Assembly (NCBI GenBank): GCA_017417215.1
Contig: JAFPZP010000107.1
Coordinates: forward strand, 1-64,000
Reading direction: 5' to 3'
DNA from: Candidatus Rifleibacteriota bacterium
Lineage (GTDB): Bacteria; Muiribacteriota; Ozemobacteria; Ozemobacterales; Ozemobacteraceae
DNA: 64,000 bases
Part shown: one piece after another, positions 36,072 through 44,464 of the stretch
Numbering within the stretch: the first letter of the stretch is position 1
How the letters are laid out: every line of letters begins with the position of its first letter
Position numbers and translations under genes: made by a program
Notes under the pieces: generated by a model
What the model was told of the DNA's origin: nothing
The model's database searches: none
The model's input: the letters and a program-made list of their open reading frames with translations, nothing else

Positions 36072-36698
36072 TCAGTTATTTCTTGCGCCACCATTTATCC
36101 AGTTAGCAATAAGGCTTTGATCTGAGGTGGAAAGAGATGAACGGTCTTTAGGCATTCTTGGTGATTCTGTGCCTTTTATACGTTTAACTACTTTTGAAGT
36201 AGAAGCATCATATGGATATATTACAGCACCAGATTTTGAGCCTTTTAGAACGTTGGTATAACTGTTCAAACGAAGAGAAGCAGCAGCGGAATTATCGTTG
36301 TGACAACCTGCTATAGCACAGTTAACTGTGAATATTGGGAGAATATTTCGTGAGAAACTTCCACCAGTAGATACAAGAACTACATTTGTTGTTGCAGAAG
36401 AGCCACTGTCTACGCTAACAGTGATAGAATTAGAGTTATAATCACTAGCATGAGCTGTCAGAGTATAAACACCTGCTTCTACTTCAGAAATAGTAAATCT
36501 GCCATTTATATCTGTAATAACAGAGCTGGTACTTGGAGAAGTTACTACCGTAGCTCCTGATATACCTATACCTGTTTGTGAATCAACTATTGTTCCGACT
36601 ATAGAACCTCTTAATGAGCTCTTTGTTCCACAGCCTACTGCAGTTAACAAAGAAAGGCTTAATATAAGAGCCATTAAAACCTGGAATCTTTTAAACAT
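36072..36698 (-). CDS. Lipoprotein with CarboxypepD_reg-like domain and cytochrome-c-like C-terminus
   Basis: 208 residues. Signal peptide with lipobox AVGC (Cys23), then a carboxypeptidase-regulatory-like domain (about 30-110: GSIVGTIVDSQTGIGISGATV), then a c-type-cytochrome-like domain. NILPIFTVNCAIAGCHND carries a CX4CH heme motif (Cys127, Cys132, His133) instead of CXXCH, and PRMP (Met182) could be the distal ligand. Similar domains occur in planctomycete-type cytochrome proteins. AAGGAGC precedes the ATG. Electron transfer is an inference; the motif may be structural. Confidence 0.75.
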   Translation of the reverse strand: MFKRFQVLMALILSLSLLTAVGCGTKSSLRGSIVGTIVDSQTGIGISGATVVTSPSTSSVITDINGRFTISEVEAGVYTLTAHASDYNSNSITVSVDSGSSATTNVVLVSTGGSFSRNILPIFTVNCAIAGCHNDNSAAASLRLNSYTNVLKGSKSGAVIYPYDASTSKVVKRIKGTESPRMPKDRSSLSTSDQSLIANWINGGARNN

Positions 36699-36808
36699 AA
36701 TTTGCTCCTTTTTGGGCTAACATTTCCTTTCATAATCATCGGCAATAGGTTAAAAAAATTTAAGAAAAGAGTTACTTTACATAAAAAAACCTTTGAATAT
36801 TTTTATCA

Positions 36809-36837
36809 TTGATATACTTTAGTAATATAAATAAAAT
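36809..36837 (+). promoter_or_regulatory. Sigma70-type promoter for pseudopilin cluster 3
   Basis: TTGATA (36809-36814), 17-bp spacer, TAAAAT (36832-36837). The expected start is about 23 nt before the ATG at 36867. Confidence 0.6.
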
Positions 36838-36866
36838 CTATATAAAAGAAGAATAATAGCTTTAAA

Positions 36867-37391
36867 ATGTGTAAGCTAAGATTAAGAAAAGGTACAAGCT
36901 TATTTGAAACACTGTTAGTTCTAGCGATTCTTTCAGTGTCTATTTACCCTTTAGCTCATATTATATATATGTCTATGCCTACAGTTTCACATACTGATGA
37001 TGAATATTTGGCAACATTATTAGCTCATCATGTTATGGAAACTATTGTTGCCAGAAGAGCAAAGGATCCTTCTTATCTTCCGTCTATGAGTGAAGCTTGT
37101 CCTGTTGTTGCTTCCCCTGAAGGTAATGATAAAATAAGCGAGTATTTTACAGATTTTAAAGAATATAACGGTCCTGTTACTGAAACAAATGACCCTCAGC
37201 TTTATTGGGCTGTAAAAAAGTTTAAGTGTAAAGTAGATACCTATTTTCTAGATAAAAATACTTTTAAAGTTTTTGTTTATATAATTTATTCAAAAGAGGG
37301 TAAAGATAAAAAGGTTTTTTTTGAAAGACTGCTTCCTGTAAACGAAATTTCTTCAGATGATTATGAAGATGAGAAGGAGGCTGAATTTTAA
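36867..37391 (+). CDS. GspI-like minor pseudopilin (cluster 3)
   Basis: 174 residues. The signal RLRKG-TSLFETLLVLAILSVSIYPLAHIIYMS retains Gly at -1 and Glu at +5 but has Thr at +1 instead of the usual Phe or Met. The helix DEYLATLLAHHVMETIVARRAKDP is GspI/PulI-like. Its stop codon overlaps the next start by one base. Confidence 0.75.
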   Translation: MCKLRLRKGTSLFETLLVLAILSVSIYPLAHIIYMSMPTVSHTDDEYLATLLAHHVMETIVARRAKDPSYLPSMSEACPVVASPEGNDKISEYFTDFKEYNGPVTETNDPQLYWAVKKFKCKVDTYFLDKNTFKVFVYIIYSKEGKDKKVFFERLLPVNEISSDDYEDEKEAEF

Positions 37392-37861
37392 TGAGTGATT
37401 CTTATAAGAAAAATAATAAATTTGAATTTGATGGTTTATTAACTTATGCTTTTGTACTCATAGGTTTAGTTATAATTATTTCTTGTGGCTTTTTTTGTTA
37501 CAACAATTTTCTTGTAGAGTCTAATCAAAAGAATGTAATAGCATCTTATAACAATATAGTTACTAGTTTTAGACAGGATACCCATCAGGCTGTTGTTGCT
37601 ATTACCGCTTCTGATTCTGTTGTTTTGCTTGATAAAAATGCAGATAAAATATGTAAATATGAATTGAAAGATAATAATCTTGTCAGGTTTGATAAAAATG
37701 ATAATATGTCTACAGTATTTAAAAGCATTGAATCTCTTAGGTTTTCTATAAGTGAAAAACAACCGAATCTTTTAACTGTTCGTGTTTTCCCGTCAGACAA
37801 GAAAGAAATACCTTTTTTTACTTCTTTTGCTCTTAGAGGATTGAATAATGACATGCAATAA
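37391..37861 (+). CDS. PulJ-like membrane protein lacking a prepilin cleavage motif (cluster 3)
   Basis: 156 residues. A single N-terminal helix (about 17-36, YAFVLIGLVIIISCGFFCYNNFLV) is not preceded by K/R-G and has no Glu5. The remainder (NNIVTSFRQDTHQAVVAI, IESLRFSISEKQPNLLTVRVF) follows the GspJ plan. It overlaps the next gene by 14 bp. Probably a degenerate pseudopilin that remains membrane-anchored, or a specialised adaptor; the assignment rests on position and domain pattern. Confidence 0.6.
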   Translation: MSDSYKKNNKFEFDGLLTYAFVLIGLVIIISCGFFCYNNFLVESNQKNVIASYNNIVTSFRQDTHQAVVAITASDSVVLLDKNADKICKYELKDNNLVRFDKNDNMSTVFKSIESLRFSISEKQPNLLTVRVFPSDKKEIPFFTSFALRGLNNDMQ

Positions 37862-38249
37862 ATCAATTTTTAATTCTAGAAAAGGTTTATCTTTGATTAA
37901 TATTATGATTTGTGCTTTCTTTGTCACATTATTCACAATTGTTTTGGCGTATTATCTCAGTTATATAAAACCTGGAACCATTGTTTCTGTTACTTCTCTA
38001 ATAAGTGCAGACTATAATATGGAATCTGCTATTATCTCACAAATGCAGAAATATAAAGATGACCCCAAAAAAGAGCCAAAATCTTTTGATAAAGAAATAA
38101 TGCTTGGAATAAACATGCATGTTGAATGTAAGAAATTATCTGACAAAGAATATTTATTTGAAGCTAAAGTTGATGGCAGAAATATTCATAGAGAAATAAA
38201 AGTTAAAGGTAATACTACAATTCCTGATAAATTGATTTTTTTAGAATAG
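37848..38249 (+). CDS. Small pseudopilin-like protein lacking Glu5 (cluster 3)
   Basis: 133 residues. NSRKG-LSLINIMICAFFVTLFTIVLAYYLS has a proper prepilin-peptidase site but Asn at +5. By analogy with the other clusters it would take the PilX/GspK-like role, though it is much shorter. It ends 5 bp before the convergent TPR gene (38255). Confidence 0.65.
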   Translation: MTCNKSIFNSRKGLSLINIMICAFFVTLFTIVLAYYLSYIKPGTIVSVTSLISADYNMESAIISQMQKYKDDPKKEPKSFDKEIMLGINMHVECKKLSDKEYLFEAKVDGRNIHREIKVKGNTTIPDKLIFLE

Positions 38250-38254
38250 TTTTT

Positions 38255-39115
38255 TTATTTGCCAGGAACAAATTTTTTATTTGCAGATTCTTCCAGTAAT
38301 TTTTTTACTTTATTTCTTTGAATTTCAGATAGCGTATCTAAGCTTGCTTTTGAAGATATCGGCAATAAAATATCTAATACAGTTGAATAACGTTTCATTT
38401 TAAAAGCTGCTTCAGCTTTAGATATTAAATATGAACGGTTTTTAGGTTCAGAAGCGGCAAGTTGAGAGTAGAACAGATAGGACTTTTGATATTTACCTTC
38501 TTCCATTGCTTCTCTAGCCATTTGTTCCATATAGCTTTCCGAAGAAAACAGGCTTTCTACAGAGGGGTAGGGTGTTGGAAGTGCTAGATCGGATGGAAGT
38601 CTTATGGCGGCCGAAGAGATAGGTTCTTTTATTAAGACTGGTTCCATTAATGGAACAGAGGCTCCTGGTTCATCTTTTACTGATGTTACTGGGAATGCAT
38701 GACCAAAATAACCTCTTTTATAAAAATCAGCTGAAACCTGAGGGTCGTTCATATCTTTTTCGCTAGGTTCAATGCTGAACGTTCCACTTCTATATTCTAA
38801 TTCTCTTAGAAGTTCAAGATACTTGGTTATTATAGGATGGTTAGGAGATTGTTTATTAGCTTTTAAAAACCAACTTTTTGAGCTTTTATAATTGTTTAGG
38901 TAAAAATTGCTCATACCTAATATTATAAGTGCTTGAAGATTATTGGGGTAAAGTTTTTGAAACTCTAATGCTTTGTCTGAAGCTTCAGAGTATTTGCCTT
39001 TCTGATAGAGTCTTTCAGCTTCTCGCAGAGACCTTGGCATCTCTGCGCAGTTTATTTGCTGAGTAGAAGCTAACATTATAGCTGTGACAGCTATTAGATT
39101 GGCATATTTGTTCAT
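38255..39115 (-). CDS. Secreted TPR protein at the end of the pilus operon
   Basis: 286 residues with a signal peptide (to about residue 23, QQINCAEM) and TPR repeats at about 28-100 (EAERLYQKGKYSEASDKALEFQKLYPN) and 190-275. A low-complexity Pro/Ser-containing section joins them. Last gene of the core pilus operon, 5 bp after the Pro/Glu-rich gene. It may stabilise the envelope-spanning part of the machine, as TPR pilotins do; this is inferred from position. Confidence 0.78.
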   Translation of the reverse strand: MNKYANLIAVTAIMLASTQQINCAEMPRSLREAERLYQKGKYSEASDKALEFQKLYPNNLQALIILGMSNFYLNNYKSSKSWFLKANKQSPNHPIITKYLELLRELEYRSGTFSIEPSEKDMNDPQVSADFYKRGYFGHAFPVTSVKDEPGASVPLMEPVLIKEPISSAAIRLPSDLALPTPYPSVESLFSSESYMEQMAREAMEEGKYQKSYLFYSQLAASEPKNRSYLISKAEAAFKMKRYSTVLDILLPISSKASLDTLSEIQRNKVKKLLEESANKKFVPGK

Positions 39116-39120
39116 TTGAT

Positions 39121-39819
39121 TTATTGAGCTGATGATTGTGCCGCAGAATCAGGGGTTTCCTGTTTGTGGGGATTTTCTCCGCTTTGTTCTATAGGATTTG
39201 GTGTAACTGTTTCTGAAACAGTAGCTGGAGTTTCTTCTTTTTTAGGTTCATTTGCTGCTGCTTCTGGAACAGTTGGTGTTTCTTGGGCAGGCTCAATATT
39301 AGCAGCTTCTTTGGGTTGTTCTTTAGATTCTACAGGAACAGATTTTTCTTCAGATTCAGTTGAAGGAGCAGGTTTTTCTGTAACTGTTGGTTCTGTAAAT
39401 ATTTCATACATTCCGGAATCTTGAAGAGCTTTGCTGTCTTTTACAGCTGAAGTTTTTGCCTTTTCTTCCGGCTTTTTATTAGTGTTCTTGCTCGAATCAG
39501 CATCACTCTGATTCCAGTCTATATTATCTTCAATAATGATTTGTTCTGGGCTGGTTAAACTTTCGCTTAAATCAGAATTGTCTGAAGTTGTAGGAGAACT
39601 ATTTGAATTATAGCTTGGTTCAGACAATTGCATTGGTTGACCAGCTCCTGGTCCGCTCTGATGTTCTAAGTCCCAAGAATCGCCTTTTGCCCAATCATCA
39701 GGTGGTGCAAAATCTTCTTGTTTAGCTAGCTGCTCATAAGCTTTATTTGCTGATATAAGGAATCCGGCTAGTAGTAATACTACTAGAGCCCATTCCCAAG
39801 TTTCTTTTCCACTATTCAT
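39121..39819 (-). CDS. Pro/Glu/Ser-rich membrane-anchored protein in the PilP position
   Basis: 232 residues. One helix near the N-terminus (about 10-25, WALVVLLLAGFLISA) is followed by roughly 200 residues of low-complexity sequence rich in Pro, Glu, Ser and Thr with no recognisable fold. It is encoded right after PilO, where PilP is found in canonical pilMNOP operons, but no PilP domain is visible. It may be a flexible periplasm-spanning TonB-like tether. Alternative: a fast-evolving lineage-specific protein. Confidence 0.6.
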   Translation of the reverse strand: MNSGKETWEWALVVLLLAGFLISANKAYEQLAKQEDFAPPDDWAKGDSWDLEHQSGPGAGQPMQLSEPSYNSNSSPTTSDNSDLSESLTSPEQIIIEDNIDWNQSDADSSKNTNKKPEEKAKTSAVKDSKALQDSGMYEIFTEPTVTEKPAPSTESEEKSVPVESKEQPKEAANIEPAQETPTVPEAAANEPKKEETPATVSETVTPNPIEQSGENPHKQETPDSAAQSSAQ

Positions 39820-39846
39820 TTATTTCTCCTATATAGCCAAGTATAT

Positions 39847-40491
39847 TTATTGTTCGTTAAGAGGGAAAGTTAAGGTCATTGTTGCTCTTATAAGATTTTG
39901 TTTAAAAACAAAATCTGCTGCTCTAACCGCATTTACGGGTATTTTTTCTAAGAGTTTCAAAGTTGAATACATATTTTTAGGTTCTGCAGAGAATGTAATC
40001 TTTACAGGTGTAATTTCTATACCTTTCCAATCATCTTCATCCTGAGTATAAGCATTTACAGGCATTCCATTTTCGTCTAGCATTGGAATGTTTTCTGCTT
40101 TATTGTCTTTGTTTGAATTGTCTGATGTTTGTACTGGAGGTTCTTCAGTCTTATTATCATCTTCTGGTTTGAAATAATAAGAGCTGTAAAGATTGTAAGA
40201 ATTGATTGATATATGACTTTTTGTTTTGGGGGTATCAAGGAAAAGTTTCATTATTTGTCCTTCTTGCCCAATAGAAACTAATTTTGGAGTATTTTTTTCG
40301 ATAGGTTTTTCATCAGATAAATCGCCAAGTTCTTTTTTTATCTTATCTAGGTTAATTTTTTGTTCTACTATATCTTCTTCGGTTTTTTTGATTTCAGCGT
40401 TTAGTTTTGAAACTAAGAAGAGATTTCCTAATACTACGAAAACTATGATTGCTACTATCATAAAAGCCATATTCGATAATATTTTGTTCAT
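39847..40491 (-). CDS. pilO: PilO-like pilus assembly protein
   Basis: 214 residues. An N-terminal membrane helix (about 7-27) is followed by a coiled coil (about 28-58: KLNAEIKKTEEDIVEQKINLDKIKKELG) and a C-terminal alpha/beta domain (YSTLKLLEKIPVNAVRAADFVFK), the PilO/GspM layout. It overlaps the PilM-PilN gene by 4 bp. It connects the PilM-PilN cytoplasmic ring to the periplasm. Identification relies on architecture and position; sequence similarity to proteobacterial PilO is weak, and the middle has an insertion rich in Asp, Asn and Glu. Confidence 0.68.
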   Translation of the reverse strand: MNKILSNMAFMIVAIIVFVVLGNLFLVSKLNAEIKKTEEDIVEQKINLDKIKKELGDLSDEKPIEKNTPKLVSIGQEGQIMKLFLDTPKTKSHISINSYNLYSSYYFKPEDDNKTEEPPVQTSDNSNKDNKAENIPMLDENGMPVNAYTQDEDDWKGIEITPVKITFSAEPKNMYSTLKLLEKIPVNAVRAADFVFKQNLIRATMTLTFPLNEQ

Positions 40492-42200
40492 CTTAACTCT
40501 CCTTTCAAAAGAAATTCCACTTTATTGCCTCTGACTTTTTTTGTTTGAATATTCACATATCTTTTTATTGCTTTTGGCAAGGCTTTGTTATTTTGATCTT
40601 TTACAACAGAATTTAATCTTTCTGAGAATCTGCTGACTTGGTTTATGTCTGAAGCAAAGCCATGGATTATTACAATTTTTCCGTCAATATCTTCTTTAAT
40701 TTGTTCTTCTGCTACATCTGAACTGAGACGGCTTAAATATGGAGAACCTTCTTCTTGAGAAGACATACCGAAAGAACTGTCTGAGGTTTCATTTTCTTGT
40801 TTTAATGTAATCTGTTCTGCTTCGGACTTATTGCGAATTAGAATGTCATCTATTTTCATTCCAGGTTCTCTGAATCGCATTGTTAAAAGGAACAAATTGC
40901 TTAAGTTTCCTCTGTTTGCAATGATAGGTTCTATAACTTTCATTGAGGGAGGGCTGAGTTTTATCTGAACAGCTGGTTCTTTCCCTTTTTTGTTGGCTAT
41001 TTTCAATTTACAGGCTTCAATTTCATTTTTTATTGAATCTGCTTCAACCATAAGGTTATCTAGCTTTTCTGACTTTGTCGAATAAAGATAATATAATATT
41101 CCAAAGCTGATTAATAGTGCAAAAATACCAATGAATAATGGCAAGGTCTTTGCCAGTTTTTCTAATTGTTTTTCTTTTTCTCTTATTTTAAATAAAGTTA
41201 ACAGGTCCATCCTTCCTGTATCATCTTGGAAAAAGGCAAGACAGCCACCTATAGCAGGAACAAAGGGCAATAATTTTAATGAATTTTCAGAATTTACTTC
41301 TTCATTAAAGCTTAAAGCCATAACAGGACTTATATCTAATTCTGAGGAAATATCTAGAGCATTAATTTTTGTCGGTGAAAAATAGCTTTGTTCAAATTTT
41401 AAAACATCGGGAATCGAACTACCACCACCCATAAAGAAAAGAGCGTCTACTTGGTTTAGTTTGCTTACAGCTCTAAAGTAGTCGAAACTAAAACGTATTT
41501 TTTGAGAATACATTTCTAATTCGTTTTCTTGTGGGGGGGTAGTCATTTCTGAGGTGCCTGTAGGTATAAATCTATAAAATTTAAGCTTACCTGCAGAGAA
41601 AATGTTTAGATGGGTTCCTGAATAACCGAAATTAACAATTGATAAGGCTGGAAGACCTGCGATATCAATAATAGGCTGTAAAGCCAAAGCAGAAAAAATA
41701 TCTGTATAAACGGCATCAGGAGTAATTCCTGTTCCATTAAACAGACTAACATGAGCATCAAGAATTGATTGTGGAACTACGGCCAATGCAATAGAAAGAG
41801 GATTTCCTCTTGTTATGCAGTATGAATATGAAAATTCTTCTTCTTTATAATGGGAAGATAATAGTTTTTTGGCTTCCCAAGGAAGAGTCTGGTTTAATTG
41901 TTCTTCTTTTACTGTGTTAGGGAAATCAATTAACTTAACTTGTAGTTCGCGGTTATAGAAAAGTGAAATGATTTTTTTACATTTCGTTAACTCTAGTTTC
42001 TGAGCTAAAGTGGTAATTGCTTCTGTAATTTGCTTATTATAGTCTGCTTCGTTGGTAAAAGTATCAAAGGGATTTATTTCAATACTTTCTATATTTAATA
42101 ATCTTTGCCCTTTGTCATTTACTTCTATAACAATGGCTTTTACGGATTTGGTGCCTATATCTATTGTTCCATATAAACCTGGATTAATTTTCTTTTTCAT
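40488..42200 (-). CDS. PilM-PilN fusion protein
   Basis: 570 residues. The first ~340 have the actin-like ATPase fold of PilM (GTIDIGTKSVKAIVIE at 11-26, VNFGYSGTHLNIF, DALFFMGGGSSIPDV). A membrane helix at about 350-370 (LPLFIGIFALLISFGILYYLY), a coil and an alpha/beta domain follow, which is PilN/GspL-like. In most species PilM binds the N-terminal peptide of a separate PilN; here they are one chain, as in GspL of type II secretion. It recruits PilB/PilC and is followed by PilO. Confidence 0.8.
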   Translation of the reverse strand: MKKKINPGLYGTIDIGTKSVKAIVIEVNDKGQRLLNIESIEINPFDTFTNEADYNKQITEAITTLAQKLELTKCKKIISLFYNRELQVKLIDFPNTVKEEQLNQTLPWEAKKLLSSHYKEEEFSYSYCITRGNPLSIALAVVPQSILDAHVSLFNGTGITPDAVYTDIFSALALQPIIDIAGLPALSIVNFGYSGTHLNIFSAGKLKFYRFIPTGTSEMTTPPQENELEMYSQKIRFSFDYFRAVSKLNQVDALFFMGGGSSIPDVLKFEQSYFSPTKINALDISSELDISPVMALSFNEEVNSENSLKLLPFVPAIGGCLAFFQDDTGRMDLLTLFKIREKEKQLEKLAKTLPLFIGIFALLISFGILYYLYSTKSEKLDNLMVEADSIKNEIEACKLKIANKKGKEPAVQIKLSPPSMKVIEPIIANRGNLSNLFLLTMRFREPGMKIDDILIRNKSEAEQITLKQENETSDSSFGMSSQEEGSPYLSRLSSDVAEEQIKEDIDGKIVIIHGFASDINQVSRFSERLNSVVKDQNNKALPKAIKRYVNIQTKKVRGNKVEFLLKGELR

Positions 42201-42604
42201 ATTGCCTCCGTAAATTTGCCGCAGCCATTTCTGCCATTACTTTTTGAAATGCCTATTCTTGAAAGGGTTCGGCGAGAAACTTCTTTGTTACCTTCCATTA
42301 GAATTGCTTCTGAATTAATATCTATAAGATTATTGTTCTTTATAGCATTTATACTAACTTTGAGTGTACGATTAGGTTTTAATTCTGACACATAAGAATA
42401 ACTAAAAGGTTGATATTTTTGTCTGAGTTTGGCTAATCCTATTTCTAATCCACCATCTGCAGCATGAAATGCTATGACATCAATCGCATCTGAACGGCTG
42501 ATATCAAGGGTAAACATGCTTATTTCCTGGCTTCCGGTGACTAATAGAAATACAACTGTAGTTACCAGAAAAGTAAGATATATGCTAAAACCTTTGCGAT
42601 TCAT
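42197..42604 (-). CDS. PilX/GspK-like minor pseudopilin (core operon)
   Basis: 135 residues. MNRKG-FSIYLTFLVTTVVFLLVTGSQEIS has the prepilin-peptidase Gly but Leu at +5. The region DVIAFHAADGGLEIGLAKLRQ is the PilX-type helix with the AxxGxxxG pattern. A short protein for this class. It overlaps both neighbours by 4 bp. Confidence 0.72.
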   Translation of the reverse strand: MNRKGFSIYLTFLVTTVVFLLVTGSQEISMFTLDISRSDAIDVIAFHAADGGLEIGLAKLRQKYQPFSYSYVSELKPNRTLKVSINAIKNNNLIDINSEAILMEGNKEVSRRTLSRIGISKSNGRNGCGKFTEAI

Positions 42605-42996
42605 GCAGACCTCCTTCTAAAACAGAAGAGTCGGTCTGTTTTTTCACTGGAATCTGCGATTCCATTGTTATTTCTGTCTTCAAAAACACTAATCTTTATG
42701 AAAAAGGTATCATCATCGTGTTTGGTGACCTTTAATTCGCTGTATCCAAAACCAAGAGGGCATTTAATATCGTTATTCATGTTTTTTAACGATATATTAT
42801 TTTCGTTATTATTTAATATTTGATTTCTGACCCAGATTCTAGCTTCTGTTAAACAGGTTCTTTCTTTCCATGAAGTAGCAGAAACTTTGTATTTCATATT
42901 GCTCCAGTTCAACAGATTAAGCAAAGCTGTAACAGTTAACCCCATTACAAATATAGAAACGGTAACTTCTAAAAGTGAAAAACCTTTTTTAACCAT
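42601..42996 (-). CDS. Minor pseudopilin (core operon, GspJ-like)
   Basis: 131 residues. MVKKG-FSLLEVTVSIFVMGLTVTALLNLLN is a canonical class III prepilin signal with Glu5. Near the C-terminus EDRNNNGIADSSEKTD resembles a calcium-binding Asp/Asn loop, which would suit stabilisation in the external pseudopilus. It overlaps the GspI-like gene by 8 bp. Confidence 0.75.
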   Translation of the reverse strand: MVKKGFSLLEVTVSIFVMGLTVTALLNLLNWSNMKYKVSATSWKERTCLTEARIWVRNQILNNNENNISLKNMNNDIKCPLGFGYSELKVTKHDDDTFFIKISVFEDRNNNGIADSSEKTDRLFCFRRRSA

Positions 42997-43399
42997 TATT
43001 TTTCACCTCTAGATTTGGAAGAAATAAGAAAGATTCAAGCTGTAATTCACGATCTGAGTGAGTTACTCTTACTTGAAGTCTTATAGTATCTTCTGGAGCT
43101 TGTGTTGTTAAAAGTGTTGTTAATTTCCAACCTGGTTTTAATCTGAATCTACAAGGGATTTTTCTTACTTTTTCTGCTTTTAAATTACCATTTAATAATT
43201 CAGATTTTGTTAATTCGATTTCTCTTTCAGCTAGAAAAGCTGCTTCTGATTCGAAACCAGCATGACTATTTAGTTTGGCTGAAACCTCAAAACCAGAAAA
43301 AATAACAGATAAAGAACCTGCTAAAACAAACAATGATATTAAAATTTCTATAAGACTGAATCCATGTCTTTTATTGATTGTAACAGTTTTTAATATCAT
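42989..43399 (-). CDS. GspI/PilV-like minor pseudopilin (core operon)
   Basis: 136 residues. The signal KRHG-FSLIEILISLFVLAGSLSVIFSGF has His-Gly before the cleavage point and Glu at +5. The helix SHAGFESEAAFLAEREIELTKSELL is of GspI/PilV type. It overlaps the GspH-like gene by 4 bp and the next by 8 bp. Confidence 0.77.
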   Translation of the reverse strand: MILKTVTINKRHGFSLIEILISLFVLAGSLSVIFSGFEVSAKLNSHAGFESEAAFLAEREIELTKSELLNGNLKAEKVRKIPCRFRLKPGWKLTTLLTTQAPEDTIRLQVRVTHSDRELQLESFLFLPNLEVKNNG

Positions 43400-43890
43400 A
43401 GCAGAATTGTTATTGTAGCAGTTTTACCATTGGGCGAAGTTAGTGATAAATCTAATTTATGTTTTTCTTTGCCATTAATCGAAAATCTGCCGTCTTTATC
43501 GATTTCAATGAGCTTTGGAATGCTATCTATACAAAGCTCTGGAACTTTAAGAAAAGATGTTGTAGATTCTGGATTCACAAGACTTTTAGCATTCTGGTTG
43601 TAAATTATTTTGATGTTCTGCTTACGAAGTCTAGCCCTATCTTTACAACTCTGAAAAAAGGTCTGTATCCTGTCTTGGGCTGATTTATAGCGTGTATCCT
43701 GAACAGCTCCAGAATAACTGCCTATAGCTGCACTTGATAGAATCCCAATAATGAGGACTACTATCAATATTTCAATTATGGTAAAGCCTGATTTTTTATA
43801 GCAACCATTATTGTTATATCGGTGTCTGTGGAGACGCAAATGGCTTTTATCAGACTTTATTTGGCTGATTTTACTGCAGCAAATCAGCAT
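43396..43890 (-). CDS. GspH/FimT-like minor pseudopilin (core operon)
   Basis: 164 residues with an unusually long basic leader (about 33 residues, His/Arg/Asn-rich) before KKSG-FTIIEILIVVLIIGILSSAAIGSY. A later internal start is possible and would give a normal leader. The helix SAQDRIQTFFQSCKDRARLRKQN and the following strands match GspH/FimT. It lies 9 bp after the major pilin gene. Confidence 0.75.
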   Translation of the reverse strand: MLICCSKISQIKSDKSHLRLHRHRYNNNGCYKKSGFTIIEILIVVLIIGILSSAAIGSYSGAVQDTRYKSAQDRIQTFFQSCKDRARLRKQNIKIIYNQNAKSLVNPESTTSFLKVPELCIDSIPKLIEIDKDGRFSINGKEKHKLDLSLTSPNGKTATITILL

Positions 43891-43899
43891 AATGATTTA

Positions 43900-44412
43900 T
43901 TACCAGTAGTGATGAGCGCCGTCTTTAGAACCATCGGCTCCCATTTGTCCGTTCATACCAATCCATCTGGTGCCTAATCTTATACCACAAACAACGCCTC
44001 TGCCGCCCATTTTACCATCAGAGCCTATAATCCAGAGTGAAGTATTATCTGTATTATAAAATCTGTAGCTAGAGCCATTCCAGGTGTAACCCCATCTATT
44101 GGCTGCTTCTGGACAGATGAAAAGTTTGACATCCTTAGCGGTGTCGTTAAGCTGAAGAAGAGCATTAGAGTATTTCCAACGCATATTTCCAGCGCGGTCT
44201 ATCCATGTCCATCTGTTTTTCCCTGTGTCTAATTCATAATTCTTTGCTTCCCACAGAGAAATAAGACTTTCTATACCTTTTTGGTTAGAAAGACAAGACT
44301 TTGCACGTGCAATAGACGCAATGCTCTGATATCTTGGTATAGCTATTGATACCAGAATGCCTATTACAAGGACTACAATTAATAGTTCAACTAAAGAAAA
44401 ACCTTTTCGCAT
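43900..44412 (-). CDS. Major pilin / GspG-like prepilin
   Basis: 170 residues from the ATG at 44410-44412, chosen because GGAGG lies 5 nt upstream and it gives a short leader MRKG (the frame extends upstream to 44463). Signal MRKG-FSLVELLIVVLVIGILVSIAIPRYQSI with Glu5 is the best canonical one in the window. The globular part is Gly/Trp/Tyr-rich and ends GADGSKDGAHHYW, with Cys residues that could form a disulfide. Position right after PilB and PilC and the strong ribosome-binding site argue for the main fibre subunit. Confidence 0.82.
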   Translation of the reverse strand: MRKGFSLVELLIVVLVIGILVSIAIPRYQSIASIARAKSCLSNQKGIESLISLWEAKNYELDTGKNRWTWIDRAGNMRWKYSNALLQLNDTAKDVKLFICPEAANRWGYTWNGSSYRFYNTDNTSLWIIGSDGKMGGRGVVCGIRLGTRWIGMNGQMGADGSKDGAHHYW

Positions 44413-44464
44413 ATCGCCTCCACAAATTTTAGCAATAGGTTTTGTGTTCCTAATAATTAACACT

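Noticed and set aside
39164-39424. 86-codon plus-strand frame opposite the Pro/Glu-rich gene
   Set aside because: It is the mirror of low-complexity sequence; the minus-strand frame is in an operon and has a membrane helix.
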